From: CBDCNH01 sp965219015
GTDB lineage: Bacteria; Pseudomonadota; Alphaproteobacteria; Rhodobacterales; Rhodobacteraceae
Assembly: GCA_965219015.1 (NCBI GenBank)
Contig: CBDCNH010000008.1
Span: 1 to 38,568, forward strand
Reading direction: 5' to 3'
DNA: 38,568 nucleotides
Position 1 is the stretch's first letter, and each line of letters opens with the position of its first letter. The notes under the pieces were generated by a model. The model made no database searches. It had not been told where the DNA came from and saw only the letters and a program-made list of their open reading frames with translations. Shown piece after piece: positions 25,857 through 36,555 of this stretch. The translations under genes were made by a program, and so were the position numbers.

Positions 25857-27257
25857 TTGAGCGATCCAATCGTCACCCGCTTCGCGCCCTCGCCGACCGG
25901 CTACCTCCACATCGGCGGCGCGCGCACCGCGCTCTTCAACTGGCTCTACGCCCGCGGCCGGGCGGGGCGGTTCCTCCTTCGGATCGAGGACACCGACCGC
26001 GCGCGCTCGACGCCCGAGGCCACGGCGGCGATCCTCGACGGGCTGACCTGGCTCGGCCTCGACTGGGACGGCGAGGCCGAGAGCCAGTCCGCCCGCGCCG
26101 AGCGCCACGCCGAGGTCGCGCGCAGCCTCGTCGCGCGCGGCACGGGCTACCGCTGCTTCTCGACGCCCGAGGAGATCGAGGCCGCCCGCGCGATCGCCCG
26201 CGCCGAAGGCCGCCCCACGCTCTTCCGCTCGCCCTGGCGCGACGCCGACCCCGCGACCTGGCCCGATGCGCCCTCCGTGATCCGCCTGCGCGCGCCCCGC
26301 GAGGGCGAGACCGTGATCGACGACGCCGTGCAGGGCCGCGTGACGTTCCGCAACGAGACGCTCGACGACATGGTGTGCCTGCGCTCGGACGGGACGCCCA
26401 CCTACATGCTGGCGGTGGTGGTGGACGACCACGACGCGGGCGTGACGCATGTGATCCGCGGCGACGACCACCTCAACAACGCGCCCCGGCAGGCGCTCCT
26501 CTATGCGGCGATGGGCTGGCCGGAGCCCGTCTGGGCGCATATCCCGCTGATCCACGGGCCGGACGGCAAGAAGCTCTCGAAGCGGCACGGCGCGATCGGG
26601 CTCGAGGAGTACCGTGCGGCGGGCTATCCGCCCGAAGCGGTGCGGAACTACCTCTCGCGGCTTGGCTGGAGCCACGGCGACGACGAGATCTTCACCGACG
26701 CGGAGGCGCGCGCCTGGTTCGACCTCGCGGGCATCGGGCGCGCGCCGGCGCGGCTCGACCCGAAGAAGCTGGAGTTCACCTCCGGGCGGCACATCGCCAC
26801 GATGCCCGATGCTGCGCTGCTGCATGACGTGGCGCTGTGGCGGGCGGCGACGGGCCAGCCCGCGCTCGATGCGGCGGCCGTGGCGGCGCTCGGACGCGCG
26901 CTGCCCTTCGCCCGCGAGCGGGCGAAAACGCTCGGCGAACTCCTTGAAATGGCCCGTTTTGCGCTTGTCGCCCGGCCGATCGAGCCCGACGAGACCGCAG
27001 CCAAGGGGCTCGACCCGGCGTCGCGCGCGATGCTGTCCGAGCTCGTGCCGCACCTGCGAGACGGGGACTGGACTCGCGACCGTCTGGAAGCGATTGTGGC
27101 CAGAGCGGCCGAGGCGCACGGGGTCGGGGCGGGCAGGATCGCCCAGGGCCTGCGCGCGGCCCTGGCCGGGCGGAAGGTTTCGCCTAGTGTCTACGACATG
27201 ATGCTCGTCCTCGGGCCGGACGAGACGTCGGCACGGATCGCCGACGCCGCCCGCTGA
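25857..27257 (+). CDS. gltX: Glutamyl-tRNA synthetase
   Basis: 466-aa class I aminoacyl-tRNA synthetase charging tRNA-Glu. The ATP-site motifs are the HIGH equivalent HIGG at residues 18-21, within FAPSPTGYLHIGGARTALFN, and the KMSKS equivalent KLSKR at 239-243. LRIEDTDR and VIRGDDHLNNAPRQ are further class landmarks. Bacteria of this group often carry two GltX paralogues, one of which also charges tRNA-Gln for the amidotransferase route; which one this is cannot be told. It starts with TTG and lies 33 bases before gltA. Confidence 0.96.
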   Translation: MSDPIVTRFAPSPTGYLHIGGARTALFNWLYARGRAGRFLLRIEDTDRARSTPEATAAILDGLTWLGLDWDGEAESQSARAERHAEVARSLVARGTGYRCFSTPEEIEAARAIARAEGRPTLFRSPWRDADPATWPDAPSVIRLRAPREGETVIDDAVQGRVTFRNETLDDMVCLRSDGTPTYMLAVVVDDHDAGVTHVIRGDDHLNNAPRQALLYAAMGWPEPVWAHIPLIHGPDGKKLSKRHGAIGLEEYRAAGYPPEAVRNYLSRLGWSHGDDEIFTDAEARAWFDLAGIGRAPARLDPKKLEFTSGRHIATMPDAALLHDVALWRAATGQPALDAAAVAALGRALPFARERAKTLGELLEMARFALVARPIEPDETAAKGLDPASRAMLSELVPHLRDGDWTRDRLEAIVARAAEAHGVGAGRIAQGLRAALAGRKVSPSVYDMMLVLGPDETSARIADAAR

Positions 27258-27290
27258 CGCCGACCTCGGCTCTCATCGAAGGGACCACAG

Positions 27291-28601
<1,311 letters not shown>

Positions 28602-28605
<4 letters not shown>

Positions 28606-29057
28606 CGGCCCTCGAGCTCCGCGAGCCGGCTCTGCTCGGCGTCGCTCAATGCGGCGTCGGACGGGTCGGCCTCGCGGCTGCGGCGCGCGAGGTAGGCCGC
28701 CGAGAGCCCGCCCGCCGCGAGGAGCATGGCGGGGCCCGCGATCCACAGGATCAGGTTCGCACCGCGCGCGTCGGGGCGGAGGAGCACGAACTCGCCGTAG
28801 CGGTCGGTCACGAAACGCACGACGGCGGCGTCGCTGTCGCCCGCGGTCAGCCGCTCGCGGACGAGGAGGCGGAGGTCGCGCGCGAGGTCGGCGTTCGATT
28901 CGTCGATGCTCTCGTTGCGGCACACGAGACAGCGGAGGCCGCGCGAGATGTCGCGCGCGCGCGCCTCGAGGGCGGGGTCGGGCAGCATCTCGTCGGGTTG
29001 CACCGCAAGGACGGGCCCGGCCACGAGCCAGGCGAGCGCCGCGAGCCGCCAGATCAT
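28602..29057 (-). CDS. ccmH: Cytochrome c-type biogenesis protein CcmH
   Basis: 151-aa inner-membrane thiol protein that keeps apocytochrome c haem-binding cysteines reduced. A signal peptide (1-18) is followed by the redox motif LRCLVCRNES (Cys43, Cys46), the IDESNADLARDLR helix and a C-terminal membrane segment (about 101-125, ILWIAGPAMLLAAGGLSAAYLA). The ATG overlaps the ccmF stop by four bases (ATGA). Its stop is back to back with that of gltA on a shared CTAG (28602-28605). Confidence 0.95.
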
Positions 29058-31033
29058 TCCGCCGGAACCTGCGGCCGCACCGTGGCCCGTGCGCGCGCGC
29101 CCGCGGCGATCCGGTAGCGCCGGTCCGAGAGGCTGAGCGCCCCGCCGAGCCCCATCACCAGCGCACCGAGCCAGATCCAGCTCGCGAACGGCTTGATGTA
29201 GGTTCTGACCGCATAGCCGCCCGCCGCCTGCGGGTCGCCGATGACGAGGTAGAGGTCGCGCGTGAACCCGTTCTGGATCGCGGCCTCGGTGGTCGTCATG
29301 CCCGCGACGGGATAGGTGCGCTTCTCGGGAAACATCGTGGCGACACGGGTGCCGCCGCGGTCCACGTCCATCTCGGCGATGGTCGCGTGGTAGTTCGGGC
29401 CGTCGGCCTTTCGCACGTCCTTCAAGGTCACGTCGTAGCCCGACACGGCGAACGTCTCGCCCACCTGCGCGACGCGGATGTCCTCGGACTGCCAGGCCGT
29501 CACCGCCGCGACGCCGAAGATGGTGAGCCCGAAGCCCGCATGGGCCACCGTCTTGCCCCAGTCGGCACGCGGCAGCCGCGCGAGCCGCCCGACCCGCTGG
29601 CCCATGCCGCCGCGCCCGCCGCGCTGCCAGAGGTCGACCGCGGCGCTCCCGACGAGCCAGGCCGCGAGGAGCACGCCCATCGGCCCGAGCGCCGAGCGCC
29701 CGGTCTGCACCGCATAGGCGAGCGCGCCGAGCGCCACCGCGAGCACCGCGACCGGCAGGAGCGCGCGCGCCGAGCGCCGGAGACCGCCGCGCTTCCACGG
29801 CATCATCGCGCCGAACGGCAGGATCACCGCGAGCGCCACCATGAAGGGCGTGAACGCCATGTCGAAGAACGGCGGCCCGACCGAGAGCTTGCGCCCGAAG
29901 GCGAGCTCGGCCACCAGCGGCCAGATCGTGCCGACGAACACGACAAAAGCGGAGACCGCCAGAAGGATGTTGTTGGCGATGAGCGCCGACTCGCGGCTCA
30001 GCGTGCCGAACACCCCCTTCGCCTCCATCGCCCCCGCCCGGAACGCATAGAGCGTCAGCGCGCCGCCCATCGTGACCGCGAGGATGACGAGGATGAAGAT
30101 GCCGCGCTGCGGGTCGGTCGCGAACGCGTGGACGCTCGTGAGCACGCCCGAGCGCACGATGAACGCGCCCACCATCGAGAACCCGAAGGCGAGGATCGCG
30201 AGGAGCACGGTCCAGCTCTTCAGCGCCTCGCGCTTCTCGACGACGATGGCGGAATGGAGGAGCGCGCCGGCGATGAGCCAGGGCATGAAGCTCGCGTTCT
30301 CGACCGGGTCCCAGAACCAGAACCCGCCCCAGCCAAGCTCGTAGTACGCCCACCACGAGCCCATCGCGATGCCGATGGTGAGGAAGATCCAGGCCGCGAG
30401 CGTCCAGGGCCGGACCCAGCGCGCCCAGGCGGCGTCGACGCGGCCCTCGATCAGCGCCGCGACCGCAAAGGAGAACGCCATCGAGAGCCCGACGTAGCCG
30501 AGGTAGAGGAACGGCGGATGGAACGCGAGCCCGGGATCCTGCAGGAGCGGGTTCATGTCGTGCCCGTCGAAGGGCGGCACCGCGAGGCGGACGAACGGGT
30601 TCGAGGTGAAGAGGATGAAGCCGAAGAACGCCGCCGCGAGCCCCGACTGCACCGCGAGCACGCGCGCTTGCAGGGGCCGCGGCAGGTTGCCGCCGAACCA
30701 GGCGGCACAGGCGCCGAAGAGCGTCAGGATCAGCATCCACAGGAGCATCGAGCCCTCGTGGTTCCCCCAGACGCCGGAGATCTTGTAGATCATCGGCTTC
30801 AGCGTGTGCGAGTTGTCGGTCACGAGCTTCAGCGAGAAGTCCGACACGACGAAGGCGTAGGTCAGCGCGGCGAAGGCCATCGCGGTCAGGATGAACTGCG
30901 CCGTGGCCGCCGGGGCCGCGACCGCCATCCACGACGCCCAGCCCTTCTCAGCCCCGACGAGCGGCACGACCGCCTGCACGATCGAGACCGCGAAGGCGAG
31001 GATCAGCGCGAAATGCCCGAGCTCTGCGTACAT
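29054..31033 (-). CDS. ccmF: Haem lyase CcmF
   Basis: 659-aa polytopic membrane protein that attaches haem from CcmE to apocytochrome c. The WWD haem-handling region is at about 226-246 (SWWAYYELGWGGFWFWDPVE). The conserved NHEGSMLLW (91-99) and periplasmic-loop histidines (FHPPFLYLG, about 172) are present, with some 14 hydrophobic segments. It lies in the order argC-ccmE-(muramidase-holin)-ccmF-ccmH, 52 bases after the holin gene, and overlaps ccmH by four bases. Confidence 0.97.
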   Translation of the reverse strand: MYAELGHFALILAFAVSIVQAVVPLVGAEKGWASWMAVAAPAATAQFILTAMAFAALTYAFVVSDFSLKLVTDNSHTLKPMIYKISGVWGNHEGSMLLWMLILTLFGACAAWFGGNLPRPLQARVLAVQSGLAAAFFGFILFTSNPFVRLAVPPFDGHDMNPLLQDPGLAFHPPFLYLGYVGLSMAFSFAVAALIEGRVDAAWARWVRPWTLAAWIFLTIGIAMGSWWAYYELGWGGFWFWDPVENASFMPWLIAGALLHSAIVVEKREALKSWTVLLAILAFGFSMVGAFIVRSGVLTSVHAFATDPQRGIFILVILAVTMGGALTLYAFRAGAMEAKGVFGTLSRESALIANNILLAVSAFVVFVGTIWPLVAELAFGRKLSVGPPFFDMAFTPFMVALAVILPFGAMMPWKRGGLRRSARALLPVAVLAVALGALAYAVQTGRSALGPMGVLLAAWLVGSAAVDLWQRGGRGGMGQRVGRLARLPRADWGKTVAHAGFGLTIFGVAAVTAWQSEDIRVAQVGETFAVSGYDVTLKDVRKADGPNYHATIAEMDVDRGGTRVATMFPEKRTYPVAGMTTTEAAIQNGFTRDLYLVIGDPQAAGGYAVRTYIKPFASWIWLGALVMGLGGALSLSDRRYRIAAGARARATVRPQVPAE

Positions 31034-31085
31034 GGCGGCAATCTACGCCGCCCGGCGCGCGCCGCCAATGGCCGCGATGTCGCGG

Positions 31086-31580
31086 TCAGGCCGGCCGGTG
31101 GCTCGCGCGCCAGTCGTCGAGCGCCGCGTTGCCGTCCTCGAGAGGCGCGCTCGCCGGGACCGCGGCCGCGACGGCGACGCCGGCGTTCTGCGCGCGGAAA
31201 TAATGCGCCTCGCGCGCGCCGAAGTAGAACGACACGATCGCGCCCAAGAGCCACCAGAGCGGCTCGGGCACGAACGCGAGGCCCTGCATCCGCGTGGCGA
31301 AGCCTGCGGGATCGGCCATCGCGTAGACGAAAAGCCCGAGCGTGCCGAGCGCCAGCATCGGCCGCGGCAGGCGGTTGAGGCCATTGACGAAGCCCCCGAA
31401 CCAGCCATCGCGCTCGGAGGTAAACTCCGCCGATTGCGCGGTGACGGCCGCGATGTAGGCCGCCTGGTCGCCCTCCATCCGCTTCGTCGCGTTGGGCGTG
31501 AAGACTTCCGCGAGCCCCGTGGCCGCGTTCCCGAGCGCCGTCGCCCCGCCCGCGCCGATGACCTTGCCGATCAGGCCCAT
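31086..31580 (-). CDS. Holin family protein (GTA-type, 3TM holin)
   Basis: 164-aa small membrane protein. An N-terminal amphipathic or hydrophobic stretch (about 1-25, GLIGKVIGAGGATALGNAATGLAEVF) precedes helices at about 72-90 (PRPMLALGTLGLFVYAMA) and 105-123 (EPLWWLLGAIVSFYFG), with a charged tail. The layout matches PF11351, holins used for release of gene transfer agents in Rhodobacter. A holin would open the membrane for the muramidase encoded immediately upstream; the genes overlap by 10 bases. Confidence 0.85.
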   Translation of the reverse strand: MGLIGKVIGAGGATALGNAATGLAEVFTPNATKRMEGDQAAYIAAVTAQSAEFTSERDGWFGGFVNGLNRLPRPMLALGTLGLFVYAMADPAGFATRMQGLAFVPEPLWWLLGAIVSFYFGAREAHYFRAQNAGVAVAAAVPASAPLEDGNAALDDWRASHRPA

Positions 31581-32182
31581 GCCTTCGTCCTTTCCTTGTG
31601 CTGCGCGTCGGTCAGGCGGTAGCGGGGCGCCATGAAGGTCTCGGCGCGCGTGATCCAGCCGCCCTTGCCGCCGTCGCGCCGCCGCGCAAACTTCCGCAAG
31701 CCGGGCTTGGCATCGCCGAGCGCATAGTAGTAGTTGCGCCGCGCGATGCCATAGGCGTCGGCGATATGACCCGGCGCCGCGCGCGCCGCCGCCTGCGCCG
31801 TGCGCGCGGTCGCGGGGCCGATGGCGCCGTCCGCGGTGCAGGCGAACCCCATTGCGGTCAGCATCCGTTGCAGGATCGTGACCGCGTTGGTCCCCGCGTT
31901 CACGTGCATGTCGAACACCGATGCCTGCAGCACCGGCGGCAGGCTCGCGATGCGCGGCGCCTTGAAATGGTCCTCGATGAAGATCGCGACGGCCTGCGCC
32001 TTGGTCAGCCGCCGCACGTCCTCGGCGGTGACGCGGCCGTCGCCGGTGAGGTCGGACTTCCGACGCGACAGCGTGGCGAGCGTGACGCCGTACTTCGTCG
32101 GCCCGCCCGGATCGGCGGGATCGTTCACGTAGCCGCCTTCGCGCGTCACGATCTCCTCGGCGATGTCCTCGACCGTTGCCAT
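31571..32182 (-). CDS. Holin-associated N-acetylmuramidase (GH108 endolysin)
   Basis: 203 aa without a signal peptide, as expected for a holin-dependent lysin. The GH108 catalytic motif TREGGYVNDPADPGGPTKYG has Glu15 as the likely acid. A DLTGDGRVTAEDV stretch (about 44-56) is a calcium-loop-like insertion seen in this subfamily. A C-terminal peptidoglycan-binding-like helical region (GFACTADGAIGPATARTA) follows. It should cleave the glycan strand of peptidoglycan. Together with the holin it resembles the endolysin/holin pair needed for gene-transfer-agent release in R. capsulatus. It lies 57 bases after ccmE on the same strand. Confidence 0.9.
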   Translation of the reverse strand: MATVEDIAEEIVTREGGYVNDPADPGGPTKYGVTLATLSRRKSDLTGDGRVTAEDVRRLTKAQAVAIFIEDHFKAPRIASLPPVLQASVFDMHVNAGTNAVTILQRMLTAMGFACTADGAIGPATARTAQAAARAAPGHIADAYGIARRNYYYALGDAKPGLRKFARRRDGGKGGWITRAETFMAPRYRLTDAQHKERTKAWA

Positions 32183-32239
32183 GTGCCCCCCGCTCCGCTG
32201 CCGCGCGGGGGTATGGCGCGCGGGGGGTTAACGCAGGCT

Positions 32240-32686
32240 CTAGCTGCCGTTCGGCGCCACGTAGACGCCTTGCGCCTTGAGGCTGTCGATGACCTCCTTC
32301 GGCATGTAGGTCTCGTCGTGCTTGGCGAGGATCTGCGAGGCGACGAACACGCCGTCCTCGTAGCGCCCGGTGCCGACCATGCCCTCGCCCTCGGAGAAGA
32401 GGTCCGGCAGCACGCCGGTGTAGCGGACGGGCACGCTCGCGGCCGTGTCGGTCACGCGGAACGTCACCGTGCTCCCCGCCCCGCGCGTGAGGCTCCCCGC
32501 CTCGACGAGCCCGCCGATGCGGAATGTCTCCGCCGGGCTCGGCGGACCGGCGACCACCTGGCTCGGGGTGCGGAAGAAGTTGATCCCGTCGCGCATCGCA
32601 TAACCGATGAGCCCCGTCGAGAGCACCAGCGCCGCCGCGGCGACCGCGATGATCTGGATCCGCCGCTGCTTCTTCAGCCCCCGCAC
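32240..32686 (-). CDS. ccmE: Cytochrome c maturation haem chaperone CcmE
   Basis: 148-aa membrane-anchored haem chaperone. An N-terminal basic stretch and helix (about 10-30) lead to an OB-fold domain with the covalent haem site His123 and axial Tyr127 in LAKHDETYMPKEV. It takes haem from CcmCD and passes it to CcmF. It starts with GTG; AGGAGG, which overlaps the argC stop, lies five bases before it and fixes the start. CcmABCD genes are not in the window. Confidence 0.95.
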   Translation of the reverse strand: MRGLKKQRRIQIIAVAAAALVLSTGLIGYAMRDGINFFRTPSQVVAGPPSPAETFRIGGLVEAGSLTRGAGSTVTFRVTDTAASVPVRYTGVLPDLFSEGEGMVGTGRYEDGVFVASQILAKHDETYMPKEVIDSLKAQGVYVAPNGS

Positions 32687-32696
32687 GCGAGCCTCC

Positions 32697-33725
32697 TCAT
32701 GGAAACACCGGAACCAGCATCAGCCCGGCGGTTTCCTCGGCGCCGAGCATCAGGTTGGCGTTCTGCACCGCCTGCCCCGACGAGCCCTTGGTCAGGTTGT
32801 CGAGTGCGGCGACCACGATGGCGCGCCCCGCGATGCGGTCGGCCACCACGCCGATATGGACGAAATTGGACCCGCGCACGTCGTGAGTCGAGGGGAGTGC
32901 GCCGAATGGCAGCACGTGCAGGAACACTTCGTCGTCATAGCGCGCGGCAAGGGCCGCATGGATGTCGTGCGCGTCGCCACGGACATAGACGGTCGCGAGG
33001 ATGCCGCGGTTCATCGGCAGGAGATGCGGCGTGAACTGCACCCGCACGGGGCGTCCGGCGACGGCGGAGAACTCCTGGTCGAACTCGCCCAGGTGCCGGT
33101 GCGTGCCGCCCGCGGCATAGGCCTGCGCGCCCTCCGAGAGCTCGGCGTGGAGGAGGGTCTCGCGGAGCGCCCGGCCCGCGCCCGAGACGCCCGCAAGGAG
33201 GTCGATCACGATCTCGTCGAGGTCGATCAGCCCCGCCTCGATCAGCGGCCGGAGCGCGTACTGGCCCGTCGCCGCATTGCACCCCGTCCCCGCCACCAGC
33301 CGCGCGGCCTCGATGGCCTCGCGGTAGAACTCCGTGAGCCCGTAGACCGCCTCGGCCTGCAGGTCCGGCGCGCCGTGCGGCTTGCCGTACCAGCGCTCGT
33401 AGGCGGCGGGATCGCGGAGACGGAAGTCGGCGGAGAGGTCCACCACCTTGAGGTCGCGCGGCAGCTCGCGGATCACCGCCTGGCTCGTCGCATGCGGCAG
33501 CGCGCAGAACAGAAGGTCGAGCCCGTCGAGCGCGATGTCCTCGATGCGCTCGAGCTCCGGGAGCGCCAGGTGGCGCAGGTGCGGGAACACCTCGCCCATC
33601 GCCATCCCGGCCTTGCGGTCGCCCGAGAGCGCCGCGATCTCCATCGTCGGATGCGTAGCGATCAGGCGCACGAGCTCGGCGCCGGTGTAGCCGCTGGCAC
33701 CGAGGATGGCGACGCGGTGGATCAT
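32697..33725 (-). CDS. argC: N-acetyl-gamma-glutamyl-phosphate reductase
   Basis: 342-aa NADPH enzyme of arginine synthesis. AILGASGYTGAELVRLI (about 6-22) is the nucleotide-binding loop, Cys149 in GTGCNAATG forms the thioester, and HRHLGEFDQE holds the catalytic His region. The start at 33725 gives the standard MIHRVAILGASG N-terminus; an in-frame ATG 21 bases upstream on the murI stop codon (TGATG) is the alternative. It is followed by ccmE after 10 bases. Confidence 0.95.
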   Translation of the reverse strand: MIHRVAILGASGYTGAELVRLIATHPTMEIAALSGDRKAGMAMGEVFPHLRHLALPELERIEDIALDGLDLLFCALPHATSQAVIRELPRDLKVVDLSADFRLRDPAAYERWYGKPHGAPDLQAEAVYGLTEFYREAIEAARLVAGTGCNAATGQYALRPLIEAGLIDLDEIVIDLLAGVSGAGRALRETLLHAELSEGAQAYAAGGTHRHLGEFDQEFSAVAGRPVRVQFTPHLLPMNRGILATVYVRGDAHDIHAALAARYDDEVFLHVLPFGALPSTHDVRGSNFVHIGVVADRIAGRAIVVAALDNLTKGSSGQAVQNANLMLGAEETAGLMLVPVFP

Positions 33726-33745
33726 GGCGCGGCCTTTCGTTGCCA

Positions 33746-34558
33746 TCAGGCGGCCCCGAACGCGACGGGGCGGCCGAGGAACAGCGAGGCCCGCTCCGAG
33801 ACGCGGGCCGGATCGCCGGTGGTGAGGTGCCGCGAGACGCTGCCCTGCCCGGCGAACCCGGGCCTCCGGCGGAGGTAGTCCGCCAGGCTCTCGGCCACAA
33901 GGCCGGGCTGCGCGTAGACCGCCACCCCGTCCCCGAGCGCGCGGCGGAACGCGAGTTCGACGAGCGGGTAGTGCGTGCAGCCGAGGATCGCGGCCTCGGG
34001 CGCCGGCATCCGCCGCAGGAGCGCTTCGACATGGCTCGCGACGAGCGCCTCGGCGAGGATGAGGTCGCCCGCCTCGATCGCGTCCACCACACCGCCGCAG
34101 GGCTGCGCCTCGACGTCGACGCCGATGGCGCGGAACGCAAGCTCGCGCTGGAACGCCCGGCTCGCCACGGTGGCGGGCGTGGCGAAGAGCGCCACGTGCC
34201 GCACCGCGACCTCGCGCGGCGGGCTCGCGTCGCCCCAGTTCCGCTCGGTCAGCGCCTCGATCAGCGGCACGAACACGCCGAGCACGCGCTTGCCCTCCGG
34301 CACCGAGGTCTCCTGGATGCGCTTGAGCGCCGCGGCGGAGGCGGTGTTGCACGCGATCACCACGAGATCGCAGCCCTCGTCCCAGAGCCTCCGCACCCCC
34401 GCCAGCGTCAGCGCGAAGATCGCCTCGGGCGTCCGCGTGCCATAGGGCGCGTTGGCGTTGTCGCCGAGGTAGACGAACGCCACATCGGGGAGCCGCCGCG
34501 CCGCCGCGTCGAGCACGGTGAGCCCACCGAGCCCGCTGTCGAAGACGCCGACGGCCAT
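33746..34558 (-). CDS. murI: Glutamate racemase
   Basis: 270 aa. It makes D-glutamate for peptidoglycan. The VFDSGLGGLTV opening, Cys70 in ACNTAS and Cys194 in GCTHYPL are the two catalytic-cysteine motifs. The start codon shares one base with the stop of the acyltransferase gene upstream (TGATG), and its own stop overlaps the alternative argC start. Confidence 0.95.
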   Translation of the reverse strand: MAVGVFDSGLGGLTVLDAAARRLPDVAFVYLGDNANAPYGTRTPEAIFALTLAGVRRLWDEGCDLVVIACNTASAAALKRIQETSVPEGKRVLGVFVPLIEALTERNWGDASPPREVAVRHVALFATPATVASRAFQRELAFRAIGVDVEAQPCGGVVDAIEAGDLILAEALVASHVEALLRRMPAPEAAILGCTHYPLVELAFRRALGDGVAVYAQPGLVAESLADYLRRRPGFAGQGSVSRHLTTGDPARVSERASLFLGRPVAFGAA

Positions 34559-35472
34559 CAGGCGCGCTGCCGCTCGCGGTGCCGGGCCTCGAACTCGAAG
34601 CCGTAGGCAAACGACGCGAGGGGCTTCGGCGAGAGCGCATAGGTCTCGCGGCGCAGGAACTCCATCATCGCCCGCGGGTCCGAGCGCATCCCCGCGAGCC
34701 GTGCCGCAGGGATCGGCGCGCCGATCACCACCGGCACCGCGCCGCCCACGCGGCTTCCGAACTCCTTGATGAGAAGCGCCAGCCGCAGCGTGGTGTGCAG
34801 GTGGCTTGCGAGCTGGAAGAGCCGCGAGTTGTGCCCGTCGTAGAAGAGCGGCACGACCGTCGCCCCCGACTTCGCGATCATCTTCGCCGTGAACGACCGC
34901 CATCCGGGGTCCATCGGATGCGCGAAGGGCTTGGCCGCGGTCGAGACCGTGCCGCCCGGAAACACGCCGATCGCCCCTCCGGCCGCCAGGAAGTTGAGCG
35001 CCGTCGCGCGCGTCTCGATATTCTGCGCGAGCGCCGCCCGAGTGTCCTCGAACGAGATCGGCAGCACCACGCGGTTCAGCTCCTCCGCGCGCCTGAACAC
35101 CGAGTTGGCGAGGATACGGAAGTCGCCCCGGACCCGCGACAGGATGTGCCCCATCATCATGCCGTCAAGGATTCCGAACGGATGGTTGGCGATGACGATC
35201 AGCGGGCCGTTGGCCGGGATGTTGGCAAGGCTGCCGCCCACCACGTCGAGACTGAGGCCGTAGCGCTCGACGATCACGTCCCAGAAGCTGCGCCCGCCCG
35301 CCACCTCGGTCTCGTAGCCTGCCGCGCGGCGGATGAGCCCGAGCCGGCCGGTCGCGTTCTCGAGCACGCGGATCATCACCCGCCCGGACCGCGAGCGCGC
35401 CGATCCGGCGTAGCTGATCTCGCGCGTGACCCGACCCGTCTTCGGCCCGCCGCCTGTCGATCTCGCGCCCAT
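34558..35472 (-). CDS. Lysophospholipid acyltransferase family protein
   Basis: 304-aa PlsC-like protein. The acyltransferase motif I is NHPFGILDG (96-104), with His97 and Asp103 five residues apart instead of the usual four, as in the hemolysin-like LPLAT branch. VFPGGTVSTAAKPF (motif III region) and an IGAPIP segment follow. It probably acylates a glycerophospholipid or amino-lipid precursor at the inner membrane; the substrate is unknown. The start at 35472 follows GGGGAAGG and gives a family-like N-terminus; the frame is open further upstream. It heads the murI-argC-ccmE series. Confidence 0.88.
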   Translation of the reverse strand: MGARSTGGGPKTGRVTREISYAGSARSRSGRVMIRVLENATGRLGLIRRAAGYETEVAGGRSFWDVIVERYGLSLDVVGGSLANIPANGPLIVIANHPFGILDGMMMGHILSRVRGDFRILANSVFRRAEELNRVVLPISFEDTRAALAQNIETRATALNFLAAGGAIGVFPGGTVSTAAKPFAHPMDPGWRSFTAKMIAKSGATVVPLFYDGHNSRLFQLASHLHTTLRLALLIKEFGSRVGGAVPVVIGAPIPAARLAGMRSDPRAMMEFLRRETYALSPKPLASFAYGFEFEARHRERQRA

Positions 35473-35535
35473 GTGCCTTCCCCGCAGCGAGCGTCCCCTG
35501 GCACGGAAGATAGGGCGCTTCTCCCTCCAGCGCCA

Positions 35536-35546
35536 ATGAAGTTCAT
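35536..35546. promoter_or_regulatory. Palindrome ATGAAGTTCAT in the divergent region
   Basis: Perfect 5-bp arms around one base, 63 bases from the acyltransferase start and 88 bases from the LysR-type start. In so GC-rich a context an AT-rich palindrome at this place could be a regulator site, perhaps for the adjacent LysR protein. Confidence 0.35.
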
Positions 35547-35634
35547 GCAACCGAAGCGCGACTGGCCTCCGGCGTTGCTTGATGGCCGCGATCTGCTAGG
35601 TAGCGCCCGACAAGGATTTCGCGAAAGCCGTTCA

Positions 35635-36551
35635 ATGGATTGGGACAAGCTGCGGATTTTCCACGCGGTTGCCGACGCCGGCAGCCTCACCCATGCCGGT
35701 GAGACGCTGCACCTGTCGCAGTCGGCCGTGAGCCGCCAGATCCGCGCCCTCGAGGACAGCCTCAACACCACGCTCTTTCACCGCCACGCGCGCGGCCTGA
35801 TCCTGACCGAGCAGGGCGAGCTCCTGTTCGACGCGACGAACTCGATGGTGAAGCGCCTCGACGCGGCCTCCGCGCGCATCCGCGACAGCAAGGACGAGGT
35901 GTTCGGCGAGCTGCGCGTCACCACGACGACCGCCTTCGGCACGCTCTGGCTCGCGCCCCGGTTGCAGGCGCTCTACGCGCGCTACCCCGACCTCAAGATC
36001 GACCTGATGCTCGAGGAGCGCGTGCTCGACCTGCCGATGCGCGAGGCCGACGTGGCGATCCGCATGAAGGAACCGAGCCAGGCCGACCTCATCCGCAAGC
36101 GGCTGATGAACATCCGGATGCGCCTTTACGCCTCGCCGGATTATCTCGCGGCATCGGGCACGCCCACGACGCTCGAGGAACTCGGCCGGCACCGGCTGAT
36201 CAGCCAGAGCATGACCGCGCCGCAGGTCGCCGCCGGCGCCACGCTGGTGCATCACCTCCTGATGCACGAGATCCCCGCGACGCTGACGGTGAACAACTAC
36301 TTCGGCGTCCTCCAGGCGGTGCTAAGCAATCTCGGCGTCGGCGTTTTGCCGGACTACCTGACCGAGGACTTCCCGCAGCTCGTGCGCGTGCTGCCGGACA
36401 TCGAGAGCGGCGAGGTGCCGGTGTTCCTCGCCTACCCCGAGGAGCTCCGGCACTCGAAGCGCGTGATGGCATTCCGCGACTTCGTGACCGAGGAGATCTT
36501 CGCGCACCGCAAGCGCCAGGCGGCCGAACGGCCCGAGCCCGCTCCTGCCAG

Positions 36552-36555
<4 letters not shown>
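35635..36555 (+). CDS. LysR-family transcriptional regulator
   Basis: 306 aa. The N-terminal winged helix-turn-helix is clear (MDWDKLRIFHAVADAGSLTH, then LHLSQSAVSRQIRALEDSL). A type 2 periplasmic-binding-like sensor domain (about 92-295) follows, containing GTLWLAPRLQALYARYPDLKID-like and GVLPDYL segments. The ligand is unknown. The close relative I recall from Rhodobacterales lies beside trxB; here its stop overlaps the purL start (GTGA). The ATG at 35635 gives the conserved MDWDKLRIFHAV start; no strong Shine-Dalgarno. Confidence 0.93.
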
